From JBLHHI01 sp047614125 (GTDB taxonomy: Bacteria > Bacteroidota > Bacteroidia > NS11-12g > UBA9320), in the NCBI GenBank assembly GCA_047614125.1, contig JBLHHI010000158.1:1-6071 (forward strand): a stretch of 6,071 bases of DNA. Direction: 5' to 3'. Positions 1-5,849 of this stretch are shown one piece after another (position 1 is the first letter of the stretch; every line of letters begins with the position of its first letter). The notes below the pieces were generated by a model that was given only the letters and a program-made list of their open reading frames with translations, had not been told where the DNA came from and searched no databases. Position numbers and translations under genes: made by a program.

Positions 1-564
1 TCCGGCCACATTGTAGAGCTCTTGTTCATAGCTCATTGAGTTTAAATTTGGATCCAAGACTAATGAAAAATGGGGATGTAAATGATACTCAAACAAGGCC
101 CCAACGTTGAGTCCAAACCCAGGGTTGTAGGTTGATGTAGTTTGCGTTGCGGCAAAGCTTTTCAAAACATTGGCCAGACTAAAGGTAAAACCCGTTTGTA
201 AGCCCACATCCAAGGTATTGGCAACGGTATAGCTGTTCACCAAGGTTGTTAGCGCACGTGGGTCTACATAGTGATAGGTTTGATAATTCGGCCGCAAATG
301 CAACATCCGTCGTACAAACAAATCGGCACTATCGGGCTTAACATCGTAGATGTAACACAACGATAAAAGTCGGGTGGCATCAAATACATCGGCCTTCGAA
401 ATTTTGTTGCTCACAAGGCACGGACGCAGCAAGGCTATCGCTTCTTGAATTTGGCCTGATTTTAATAATTTATTGGCCTCATACAAACAATTCTGACATG
501 GGTTTTCTTGTGCGAATGCCGACCCTGAAAGTAAACATATCAATAGCAAACAGATGTTTCTCAT
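1..564 (-). CDS. Secreted helical-repeat plus outer-membrane beta-barrel protein, partial (C-terminus beyond window)
   Basis: The reading frame starts with ATG at 564 and stays open for 188 codons to the window edge, so the C-terminal part is missing. Residues 1-19 form a signal peptide (hydrophobic LLLICLLSGSAFAQ, likely cut after the AFA). Residues 23-110 are helical and TPR-like, with KLLKSGQIQEAIALL, then DATRLLSLCYIY, then a D-P pair at 101-102. From about residue 118 alternating polar and hydrophobic strands with glycines (LDVGLQTGFTFSL, GFGLNVGALFEYHL) suggest an outer-membrane barrel like the PorT/OMP_b-brl families. It aligns along its whole visible length with the gene just upstream (561-1568), including a signal-proximal cysteine and a second one at 49. 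Its ATG overlaps that gene's TGA in the four bases 561-564, so it is very probably co-transcribed and translationally coupled. No specific function is recognised; the barrel assignment is by pattern only. Confidence 0.82.
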   Translation of the reverse strand, partial: MRNICLLLICLLSGSAFAQENPCQNCLYEANKLLKSGQIQEAIALLRPCLVSNKISKADVFDATRLLSLCYIYDVKPDSADLFVRRMLHLRPNYQTYHYVDPRALTTLVNSYTVANTLDVGLQTGFTFSLANVLKSFAATQTTSTYNPGFGLNVGALFEYHLHPHFSLVLDPNLNSMSYEQELYNVAG

Positions 565-1568
565 TTGTGTATTTTGTAACTAATATATCGGTGATAGCCA
601 AACGAGAGCGCCAAGTTATCGAGATAAATATTGTCGTCCAAATAGAAAAAATCATAAAGTAAGGTTGTGTTATCGTACCGGCCCTTTTCGTAGGTGATGT
701 TCGACAAACTCTTGAAATACAGTACTTCCAGACTTAAATGTCCTTTTTTGATCTTATACGAAATATTTGAACCTGTACAGATGCCGTAGTGGAAGCTGTT
801 GCGCCGAACATTTGTAGAATAATGCTTTATCTCTTTAACTCCTTCAGAATTACGAATGCTCAAATCATTGTATGCATTGATCAACACACTGCCGAATGCT
901 CCGGCCGACACACTCAGTTGAATCCGTTTCTTAGGAAAAAAGGTATGCCGAAACATTAAGGGCATATCTATGCTCAACAACGACTCATCTATGTTTAAAT
1001 CTTGACCAAAAACAGAATAGCTCATGCTGTATTTTCTCGACTTTAAAAACAGACTCGTTTGCAGACTGTTTCGATCTGAAAAATTATACCCAGCCACCGC
1101 ACCAAACTGGTAACCCGACTTGCCCTTATATTCCTTTTTATACGCAGCTGGAGTAAAAGTACCTTGAATGTTGGTACTGGTCCAATTTGCTCCGTAATTA
1201 AAGGTTAAACCCAGCGAAAATTTCGGAATGACGTTAATCTGCTTTAATAAGTTGGTAAAATCTTGAGGATCATTGAGCAAGTCGGGTTGAAACAAAGGAT
1301 AAAGTTCAAGCATGTTCTCGGCGGCTTCTCGGGCTTTATCATCCTCGTGATTTACCAAATACGCCATTGCCAATAAGCGATAGGCTTGCCATCCATATTC
1401 TTCATTTTGCGAGGTAGCACAACCCGAAGCCAATTGGATGGTCTGATCAATGTTGCCTTGTTCGTAACTGGAGAGCGCTTTGATCAGTCGTTCTGGACAA
1501 TCATCCTGGGCAAAAACGGAAATAGCAGTGAGGAATAACATCCAAAAGATACTAATCGATTGCTTCAT
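561..1568 (-). CDS. Secreted helical-repeat plus outer-membrane beta-barrel protein (335 aa)
   Basis: The protein has a clear signal peptide (residues 1-20, ending SVFAQ), then a mainly helical, TPR-like segment (about 24-110: ALSSYEQGNIDQTIQL, QAYRLLAMAYLVNHEDDKA, NDPQDFTNLLKQ), then about 220 residues of strand-rich sequence with repeated short aromatic-glycine strands (FSLGLTFNYGANW, GYQFGAVAGYNF, LSLEVLYF, LALSFGYHRYIS) typical of a small outer-membrane barrel. Many Bacteroidota proteins share this layout, with a periplasmic helical part that may bind a partner and a barrel anchor; substrate and partner are unknown. Cysteines at 24 and 50 are shared with the downstream paralogue and could form a disulphide. 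ATG at 1568 is the natural start because it begins the signal peptide and lies about 35 bases from a predicted promoter start point. The stop overlaps the next ATG. Assignment of the barrel is by pattern; a TolC- or TonB-type function is not indicated. Confidence 0.83.
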   Translation of the reverse strand: MKQSISIFWMLFLTAISVFAQDDCPERLIKALSSYEQGNIDQTIQLASGCATSQNEEYGWQAYRLLAMAYLVNHEDDKAREAAENMLELYPLFQPDLLNDPQDFTNLLKQINVIPKFSLGLTFNYGANWTSTNIQGTFTPAAYKKEYKGKSGYQFGAVAGYNFSDRNSLQTSLFLKSRKYSMSYSVFGQDLNIDESLLSIDMPLMFRHTFFPKKRIQLSVSAGAFGSVLINAYNDLSIRNSEGVKEIKHYSTNVRRNSFHYGICTGSNISYKIKKGHLSLEVLYFKSLSNITYEKGRYDNTTLLYDFFYLDDNIYLDNLALSFGYHRYISYKIHK

Positions 1569-1605
1569 ATAGTGCGAGGTTTTGAGAACATATATTTGTG
1601 TAGAC

Positions 1606-1635
1606 CAAAGGTAGCCAATTTGTTAAGAACACAAT
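1606..1635 (-). promoter_or_regulatory. Predicted Bacteroidota-type promoter for the tandem outer-membrane genes
   Basis: On the minus strand the -7 element TACCTTTG (1613 to 1606) matches the Bacteroidota consensus TAnnTTTG exactly, and a TTG at 1634-1632 lies 18 bases upstream, the position of the -33 element. The implied start point is near 1602, leaving a 5' leader of about 33 bases before the ATG at 1568. This is the best promoter match in the window, and it separates the two outer-membrane genes from the methyltransferase gene upstream. Confidence 0.6.
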
Positions 1636-1670
1636 TTTGTTTGGAAGTGGTAAGAGTGAACGTTCTACTT

Positions 1671-2633
1671 TCATTCACCATCCTTTACACAAACCCAAAT
1701 GTTTCGAGTAAAAGTTGATTTACCTCTCTTTTTAACCGTGCAGAAATCCGTAATTTTCAGCCCGGATTGTTTGATCAAAAGTTCAATGTCTGAAATCGAA
1801 ACAATCACCGTTCGGTTGGTTAACTGTGCCGCCGATTCTATAATGTGTAAGGTAATCTCGTCGGTAGAATGAGAGTATAAATTGTAAGGAAGGTCAATAA
1901 TTATGGCATCGTACGCTTTGCTCACGTCTTTAATATCTGCGCAAAGTACTTGAGCTTGATAGTTGTAGTACTCTAGGTTTTCTTTAGCGTGGTTGCTAGC
2001 CTTTAGATTTATATCGCTTCCTTCTATGTTAAATTCAGAAACGCATCCTTCCAATAATACGGTTCCAACTCCACAGCACGCATCCAAGAGCGCTTTAGTT
2101 TTATTTCCTTTGGAGGCAATGCTGACCAACGTTTTAGCAATAATCATGCAGATCGAATTGCTGAATGAACAAGGCTTTTGTTTGTGTTTGCGCCAGTCAG
2201 ATTTTGCTTCGACCAACACCCCAAAACACCAAATACCCTCGTAAGTGCAAACGGCGTAGGTGATGGATGGAAGTTCAAAATTGGGTATTCCAACAATGCT
2301 GCATCCAACATCTTTTAACTTTTCATTTCGTTCTTCTGGCGAGGTAGCGTCGCCTTCCAAATTCAGATATTCTGCTTTAAATCCTTCAACAACAATGTTT
2401 TGTTGTTGGATACTTTTTAAAAGTTCGACAAACGTTTCGGAGGATGAAAGGATCTCCAATCTATTTTTAATAAATGGACTGATCGATGGGTCGACATGGA
2501 TGTTTGAAAACAGCACTTTGTTTCGTTCCTCTACATCAAAAATTTGCCTGGATTCCAACTTACACAATTCGCTGTGATGATAGTCGAACTTATAGGTATA
2601 GAGGTAGCTGTGATTAAGTGTTTGCAGTGTCAA
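1671..2633 (-). CDS. TRM11-like SAM-dependent RNA methyltransferase (320 aa, TTG start)
   Basis: The C-terminal half is a Rossmann-type methyltransferase: SAM-binding motif I DACCGVGT at residues 184-191, an acidic motif II around GSDIN (205-209), CADIKD (231-236), and the catalytic-type motif IV DLPYN (247-251), which stands where N6-adenine and N2-guanine methylases have (D/N)PPY. KPCSFSNS at 153-160 just before the domain is typical of the UPF0020/TRM11 group. The N-terminal half presumably recognises RNA. The likely activity is N2-methylation of a tRNA guanosine; the exact target is inferred, not seen. An upstream in-frame TAA (2642-2640) leaves no ATG before residue 163, so TTG at 2633 is the best start; it puts the conserved YLYTYKF at residues 10-16, close to the amino end. 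From memory the closest-looking relatives are Firmicutes proteins, so transfer is possible. The gene stands alone, with a decayed region upstream. Confidence 0.85.
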   Translation of the reverse strand: MTLQTLNHSYLYTYKFDYHHSELCKLESRQIFDVEERNKVLFSNIHVDPSISPFIKNRLEILSSSETFVELLKSIQQQNIVVEGFKAEYLNLEGDATSPEERNEKLKDVGCSIVGIPNFELPSITYAVCTYEGIWCFGVLVEAKSDWRKHKQKPCSFSNSICMIIAKTLVSIASKGNKTKALLDACCGVGTVLLEGCVSEFNIEGSDINLKASNHAKENLEYYNYQAQVLCADIKDVSKAYDAIIIDLPYNLYSHSTDEITLHIIESAAQLTNRTVIVSISDIELLIKQSGLKITDFCTVKKRGKSTFTRNIWVCVKDGE

Positions 2634-2658
2634 GTAGGATTATACTAATTAAGGACAT

Positions 2659-2666
2659 CAAAACTA
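2659..2666 (-). promoter_or_regulatory. Possible -7 element for the methyltransferase gene
   Basis: Minus-strand TAGTTTTG fits TAnnTTTG and lies 26 bases before the TTG start at 2633, implying a leader of about 20 bases. No convincing TTG sits 18-20 bases further upstream, so this rests on the -7 element alone and is weak. Confidence 0.3.
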
Positions 2667-2759
2667 GCGAATTTTGACTTGTGCATTTCATCCCTTATTG
2701 ATTTCATAAGGTGGGTTTTAGCGATGGTTGTCGTTCGTTGACTTTGCAATTAGTTTCAA

Positions 2760-3549
2760 ATTTACACCATAGTTTTCTAGGATTTCTTTTATCAAGCTAA
2801 CGGATTCAAAAGTTATATTGGAACGGACACCACTAAATATTTCAAAACCTCCTTTAATTGTAGTGCCGGGAAATACAGAAGTAATGCGATACGTTTACCC
2901 TTTATCTTCACGCAGTTGCTGAGTAAATTGCGAGGAAAATCCACCACCCCCTAAACGCTAATTAAGTAAGACCGATGGATAATAATCAGCATCGGTAGCT
3001 GCTAAAGCTGGGTAACCCACTCTTAAAACAGATTGTTTAGCGCCTGGAACATCATAAAAATAAACCTTGGATGAATCGGGTGCTATAGGATCTGCTATTT
3101 TGGGAAATTCAACACTTTTTGGAGTCCATTTAGAATCTAACGCGATTAGAGATTTATTCACTTCCTCTTTTGAAATAGCACCAACAACTTGAAAACTGGC
3201 GAGATTTGGTGAAATGTTCTTACTGTAATACTCTTTCAAATCATTCAAACTAATTGCGTTCACGGAGGCTATGGTTATCATTTGAAACAATATGATTGTC
3301 ATCCTAAATAAGTTTATCAAATTGATTTTCCGCAATGCGATTTGGTTCTGCCTTTTGACGTTCAATTTGTGCCAGTGCGCTTTGTTTCAGAAGATCGAAT
3401 TCTTTCTCATCACAACGTGGTTCTAATAGAATTTCCTTAACCAAGGCCACCGTTTTTTCATAGTTCTTAGACAAGGTTTTTACATTGATGAAAATAGATT
3501 CTTTAGAAGCAGAACCTATGATTGAAGAACAAGGTAGGTTGCGATTGAA
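2760..3549 (-). pseudogene. M16-family zinc peptidase remnant (insulinase/processing-peptidase type), multiply disrupted
   Basis: Reading the minus strand across two frames recovers a continuous M16 peptidase segment: IIGSASKESIFINV, TLSKNYEKTVALVKEILLEPR, then the start of the M16_C domain DLKEYYSKNISPNLASFQVVG, the hallmark YFYDVPGAKQSVLRVGYPAL, RLGGGGFSSQFTQQLRE, and SGVRSNITFESVSLIKEIL. It is dead for several reasons. TAG at 3306-3304, TAG at 2960-2958 and TAA at 2897-2895 each replace a tyrosine expected from the family (KLIY, LNYRLGGGG, KGYTY). A frameshift lies at about 3266-3283, probably a short deletion. The amino part, including any HxxEH zinc site, and everything after NYGVN are missing. 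In living relatives these are periplasmic or outer-membrane-associated metallopeptidases. A 135-codon open frame (2958-3365) exists inside, but its first about 30 residues are out of frame with the homology, so it should not be annotated as a gene. Confidence 0.92.
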
Positions 3550-3611
3550 CGAAAACTATGATTAACAACGTGCCTTTGCTCGGTAAGAGATGCTTTGACC
3601 AGGGAAGATTA

Positions 3612-3746
3612 CTACCCAGGCAGTACCAACAAGGGAACTTGCACGGTTCCTGCCAGTTTTTTAGTCACATCAAAGGCCTTTAAAACAAAATCGGCCGCGT
3701 GCTGGGCATTCATTGAAAAGTCGGTTGGTAGAACGATGTTTAGCAT
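3612..3746 (-). pseudogene. Universal stress protein remnant, internally deleted (44 codons left)
   Basis: An open frame runs from ATG at 3746 to TAG at 3614-3612. Its first 25 residues, beginning MLNIVLPTDFSMNAQHAADF, match the start of a UspA domain (compare MKHILCPTDFSLTAENACFF in the intact gene at 4541-5350). Its last 19, DVTKKLAGTVQVPLLVLPG, match the very end of a tandem-domain universal stress protein (compare SITKRMVYHSKVPVLILN). Everything between, roughly 220 codons if the ancestor resembled its neighbour, is gone, but the frame was kept. It lacks the ATP-binding glycine motif and cannot fold as a normal Usp domain. It begins one base after the stop of the upstream gene, so it was the last cistron of the stress operon. 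A short expressed peptide cannot be excluded, but a pseudogene is far more likely. Confidence 0.8.
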
Positions 3747-3747
3747 A

Positions 3748-4110
3748 CTAGGATCTGCTTTGAGTGGAAAGCTTCATTTGCTGTTTCAAAGAATATCCAT
3801 CCGTTTGAACGGTTTCCAACCAGGTCGACTTCATTTTTCTAAATACTTGGATGTTCAATCCATGTAAATCAAAGGCTGATTCCATTTCTGCCACCGTTAC
3901 ATCCGGAGAAACATCTATTTCAATGGGTCCAGCCAACTTGCTCAATTCATTAATACAGGTGGTTCTTGGCAATAGCTCATTTGCATGAGACCCCTCCCCA
4001 TGTCGATGAGTCTTCGTAAAAAACTCAAATTTCAATCCATCATAGATCAACATAAATTGTTTAAGCACTTGATCTATAGTATCGGTGGGTTGAATGATAA
4101 TTGTACTCAT
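3748..4110 (-). CDS. Conserved Bacteroidota protein of unknown function in stress operon (120 aa)
   Basis: No named domain is recognised. The middle holds FEFFTKTHRHGEGSHANELL (residues 28-47) and the C-terminal part holds DVTVAEMESAFDLHGLNIQV followed by FRKMKSTWLETVQTD. From memory, small proteins with the same two blocks (a GEGS segment, and LNVQVFRKSGxxWLET) are widespread in Bacteroidota and unassigned. No signal peptide or membrane segment is seen, so it is probably cytoplasmic, with mixed alpha/beta content. The start chosen is ATG at 4110, giving MSTIIIQPTD, ten bases after the upstream stop; an in-frame ATG at 4140 would overlap that gene by 20 bases and add a low-quality MPPNPINTSA extension. 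One base separates its stop from the next ATG. Its place beside a universal stress protein suggests a role in the same stress response, which is inference. Confidence 0.82.
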   Translation of the reverse strand: MSTIIIQPTDTIDQVLKQFMLIYDGLKFEFFTKTHRHGEGSHANELLPRTTCINELSKLAGPIEIDVSPDVTVAEMESAFDLHGLNIQVFRKMKSTWLETVQTDGYSLKQQMKLSTQSRS

Positions 4111-4120
4111 TGCTGAAGTG

Positions 4121-4501
4121 TTAATAGGATTTGGCGGCAAATCGGGTAAACTCAGCTTTTAGCTCAGCAAAAATCTTATCGAACATTTGCATGCGATCAA
4201 CCAGTCCGGCATTTTCTTCTGCCTTTCTGTGATCCGTAGCTACATTATTGGCTTGCGCCATGGCTGCAATTTTTACTTCTTCTTCATGAATGTCGTGAAC
4301 CAAGATGTCGATCACTTCATTCTCACGAATAAACTGGTTCTGAAAACGCTCAATTTGTGCTGTGACTTCAACCTTAGTGTTCTGTACAACCAATTCTTCT
4401 AAACGATTGTTAAAGGTTTTTACTTCATCTCGATAAAACTCGAGTTTCTTCACCCATTCTCCATTTGTTTTGTGAAGTTCGGAAAGGTATTTTTCTGCCA
4501 T
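4121..4501 (-). CDS. Helical coiled-coil protein of unknown function in stress operon (126 aa)
   Basis: The protein is almost wholly predicted helix, rich in Glu, Lys, Gln and Asn, with few glycines and no proline. Heptad-like stretches run through KKLEFYRDEVKTFNNRLEEL (residues 18-37), VEVTAQIERFQNQFIRENEV and AELKAEFTRFAAK, with short breaks between, suggesting a three- or four-helix bundle or an oligomeric coiled coil. There is no signal peptide, so it is likely cytoplasmic. Similar uncharacterised helical proteins are remembered from Bacteroidota stress-protein neighbourhoods; no ferritin/Dps metal ligands are evident. It lies 39 bases after the universal stress protein gene and 10 before the next small gene, all one direction, so co-transcription is very likely. 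The ATG at 4501 gives a compact MAEKYLSELH start. A structural or partner role for the stress protein is a guess. Confidence 0.85.
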   Translation of the reverse strand: MAEKYLSELHKTNGEWVKKLEFYRDEVKTFNNRLEELVVQNTKVEVTAQIERFQNQFIRENEVIDILVHDIHEEEVKIAAMAQANNVATDHRKAEENAGLVDRMQMFDKIFAELKAEFTRFAAKSY

Positions 4502-4540
4502 TACTATTTTTATTAACTGGTGATAATGAATATGTATAAT

Positions 4541-5350
4541 TTAATTTAAAATCAAAACCGGAACCTTGCTGTGGTAGACCATACGCTTTGTAATGCTGGT
4601 ATGGAAAAGGCTTTCCCAAAAGTTTCGCTTATGACGCTTGAGCGCCATTACATCAATGTTGCTATTCCAAATGAAATCATTCAACTCATCAACAATGTTT
4701 TCACCCGGAATGTTCACCACCGAAATTGGGCTTTTTGAATGCGCAATGATGTTGAGCATTTCGTTCGAGTCAACACTGTCTTTTAAGATGTGTACGGCCA
4801 TACATTTGGCATTAAATGGAGCCATAAATTCAAGAAACCGTGCTAAATTTTGATCCGTGTCTTTCGTATAGTCGGTGGCATAGGCCGCTTTCTTAAATTC
4901 CTCAAACTCGGCCTTTTCAGGAACCACCAAGGTTGGAACGCTTGCTTTGGAGGCAACCGCACTCGCCGTTGTTCCCATCATAACATCCATTGCATTTGTT
5001 GCACCCTTCGTACCCATAATAATGAGCGAGGTCTCCGTTTTCTCATTATTACTAAAATCCACAACAATATCGGAGGCCAAACCAAAGTCAACTACTGTTT
5101 CAATTTGAATACCCGGACAATACTCCAAAACGCGATGTCTTAATAAATGCATCTGCGTTTCGGCGGCTTTACGGTTATCGTTTAATAAGTTGGTAACTGT
5201 GTCGGGCGGTGTATAAGCATCGATAATAGGCACGTGTTGTGCATTTACGAGCACCAAACTTGCGGATAGCTTCTTGGCAATTTTTGCTGCAAAAAAACAC
5301 GCGTTTTCTGCGGTTAAAGAAAAGTCCGTTGGACAGAGAATATGTTTCAT
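4541..5350 (-). CDS. Tandem-domain universal stress protein, UspA family (269 aa)
   Basis: There are two Usp domains in a row, the usual length for Bacteroidota two-domain members. Domain 1 (residues 1-145) starts MKHILCPTDFS and carries the complete ATP-binding signature G-x2-G-x9-G-T as G113, G116, G126 and T127, ending in VPTLVVPE. Domain 2 (about 151-269) retains the fold pattern (AAYATDYTKDTDQNLARFLEF, AVHILKD, NIDVMALKRH) and the closing SKVPVLILN strand but has no glycine signature, so only domain 1 should bind nucleotide. These are cytoplasmic proteins that raise survival under starvation, redox or oxygen stress; the precise role here is unknown. ATG at 5350 coincides with the domain start. 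It follows the rhodanese gene by 116 bases, which hold a candidate regulated promoter, and leads the two small unknown genes. A deleted paralogue lies at the end of the same cluster (3612-3746). Confidence 0.96.
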   Translation of the reverse strand: MKHILCPTDFSLTAENACFFAAKIAKKLSASLVLVNAQHVPIIDAYTPPDTVTNLLNDNRKAAETQMHLLRHRVLEYCPGIQIETVVDFGLASDIVVDFSNNEKTETSLIIMGTKGATNAMDVMMGTTASAVASKASVPTLVVPEKAEFEEFKKAAYATDYTKDTDQNLARFLEFMAPFNAKCMAVHILKDSVDSNEMLNIIAHSKSPISVVNIPGENIVDELNDFIWNSNIDVMALKRHKRNFWESLFHTSITKRMVYHSKVPVLILN

Positions 5351-5371
5351 TAATAATGTGCTTTATATCTT

Positions 5372-5379
5372 CAAAGTTG
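5372..5379 (-). promoter_or_regulatory. Possible -7 element of an internal promoter for the universal stress protein gene
   Basis: Minus-strand CAACTTTG differs from TAnnTTTG at one position and would start transcription near 5368, 18 bases before the ATG. No good -33 element is present, which would suit an activator-dependent promoter; an FNR-like site stands at that position. Weak on its own. Confidence 0.3.
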
Positions 5380-5401
5380 CAGAAATTATCCTTTACATTG
5401 G

Positions 5402-5415
5402 TTGAGAAATATCAA
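5402..5415. promoter_or_regulatory. FNR/CRP-family-like operator upstream of the universal stress protein gene
   Basis: The plus strand reads TTGAGAAATATCAA, which equals the FNR-type palindrome TTGAT-N4-ATCAA at nine of ten specified bases. Its centre (5408.5) is about 41 bases before the start point predicted from the -7 candidate at 5372-5379, the usual place for a class II activator. FNR/CRP-type control of stress proteins under low oxygen is known in other bacteria; that it applies here is inference. Confidence 0.4.
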
Positions 5416-5466
5416 TCTTCTTGCTCATCTTCATCATATTGCCTAGTTCTTTACCGCAGCTGGTTG

Positions 5467-5775
5467 TTACAAAAAAAGCGGCCCTTCATAATCCAACAAA
5501 CCATCCGAAAGATGATATAAACTGCTGAATGCCAACGATTCCATCAACTTTATGGCCGACCGGCTCCTAAAACCAGATGTACAATATACTAAGTAGGATT
5601 CTTCTTTGGGCAAATTAGCGATAATTTGCGCAGCATTAGAAGCAAGAATGTCAAGGTGTTTAGCATCGGGCAAATGACCACGATTAAAATCTTCCACGCT
5701 TCGAACATCTACCACATTGCAGCGCTTTCCCTTTAAGAATTCAATACACTCCGAACCGCTCAGCTCCATACTCAT
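5467..5775 (-). CDS. Single-domain rhodanese-like sulfurtransferase (102 aa)
   Basis: The whole protein is one rhodanese domain of standard single-domain length. Near the N-terminus NVVDVRSVEDFNRGHLPDA (residues 20-38) is the classic rhodanese strand and helix with the D-V-R and G-H-(L/I)-P-x-A signatures. The active-site loop is CTSGFRS (65-71), with Cys65 as the persulfide-carrying nucleophile followed by the conserved arginine. The end, LSDGLLDYEG, corresponds to the usual L-x-G-G-x-x-x-W/Y. Such proteins carry sulfane sulfur from thiosulfate or persulfides to thiols, and serve in cyanide or sulfide handling and redox homeostasis; there is no signal peptide, so it should be cytoplasmic. 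ATG at 5775 is used, and a second ATG at 5769 would remove only two residues. It is the first gene of the probable stress cluster, 116 bases before the universal stress protein gene. Confidence 0.95.
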   Translation of the reverse strand: MSMELSGSECIEFLKGKRCNVVDVRSVEDFNRGHLPDAKHLDILASNAAQIIANLPKEESYLVYCTSGFRSRSAIKLMESLAFSSLYHLSDGLLDYEGPLFL

Positions 5776-5849
5776 AAATGGCTCAAGTTTTACAACGATA
5801 AATAATCCAGAATCTTAAAACCTGAGTTCGATTCATATTTTGAATTCAG

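Noticed and set aside
1657..1666. The palindrome GAACGTTC after the methyltransferase stop as a terminator.
   Set aside because: It has no loop-forming arms of useful length and no T-run follows, so it cannot be an intrinsic terminator.
1701..1717. GTTTCGAGTAAAA shared between the end of the methyltransferase gene and the palindrome at 5868.
   Set aside because: The first copy encodes conserved-looking protein sequence, and a 13-base match in 6 kb of AT-rich DNA is plausible by chance; it is not evidence of a dispersed repeat.
1993..2577. Two plus-strand open frames (1993-2244 and 2260-2577).
   Set aside because: Both lie wholly inside the methyltransferase gene on the other strand and resemble no known protein.
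2958..3365. A 135-codon open frame whose N-terminus resembles a signal peptide (NLFRMTIILFQMITIASVNA).
   Set aside because: The first about 30 codons are an out-of-frame reading of peptidase sequence that is recognisable in the neighbouring frame (DEKEFDLLKQSALAQIE); real homology begins only near SVNAISLNDL. It is part of the M16 remnant, not a secreted protein.
2760..3549. Stop codons in the M16 remnant as recoded tyrosines.
   Set aside because: The same stop codons end the intact genes here, and the remnant also has a frameshift and missing ends, so decay explains them.
3595..3867. A 90-codon plus-strand open frame across the end of the stress operon.
   Set aside because: It runs antisense through the Usp remnant and the small unknown gene, where homology is clear on the minus strand.
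4111..4140. An in-frame extension to an earlier ATG at 4140 for the small unknown gene.
   Set aside because: It overlaps the preceding gene by 20 bases and adds MPPNPINTSA, unlike a conserved start; ATG at 4110 fits operon spacing better.
4425..4619. A 64-codon minus-strand open frame bridging the Usp and coiled-coil genes.
   Set aside because: Overlaps the ends of two well-supported genes in another frame, with no similarity of its own.
5393..5437. A 14-codon minus-strand open frame (MMKMSKKIDISQPM) between rhodanese and Usp.
   Set aside because: Too short and without recognisable features, and it overlaps the FNR-like site; chance is sufficient.
5793..5800. Minus-strand TATCGTTG as a -7 element for the rhodanese gene.
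   Set aside because: One mismatch to TAnnTTTG and no suitable -33 sequence, so too weak to list.
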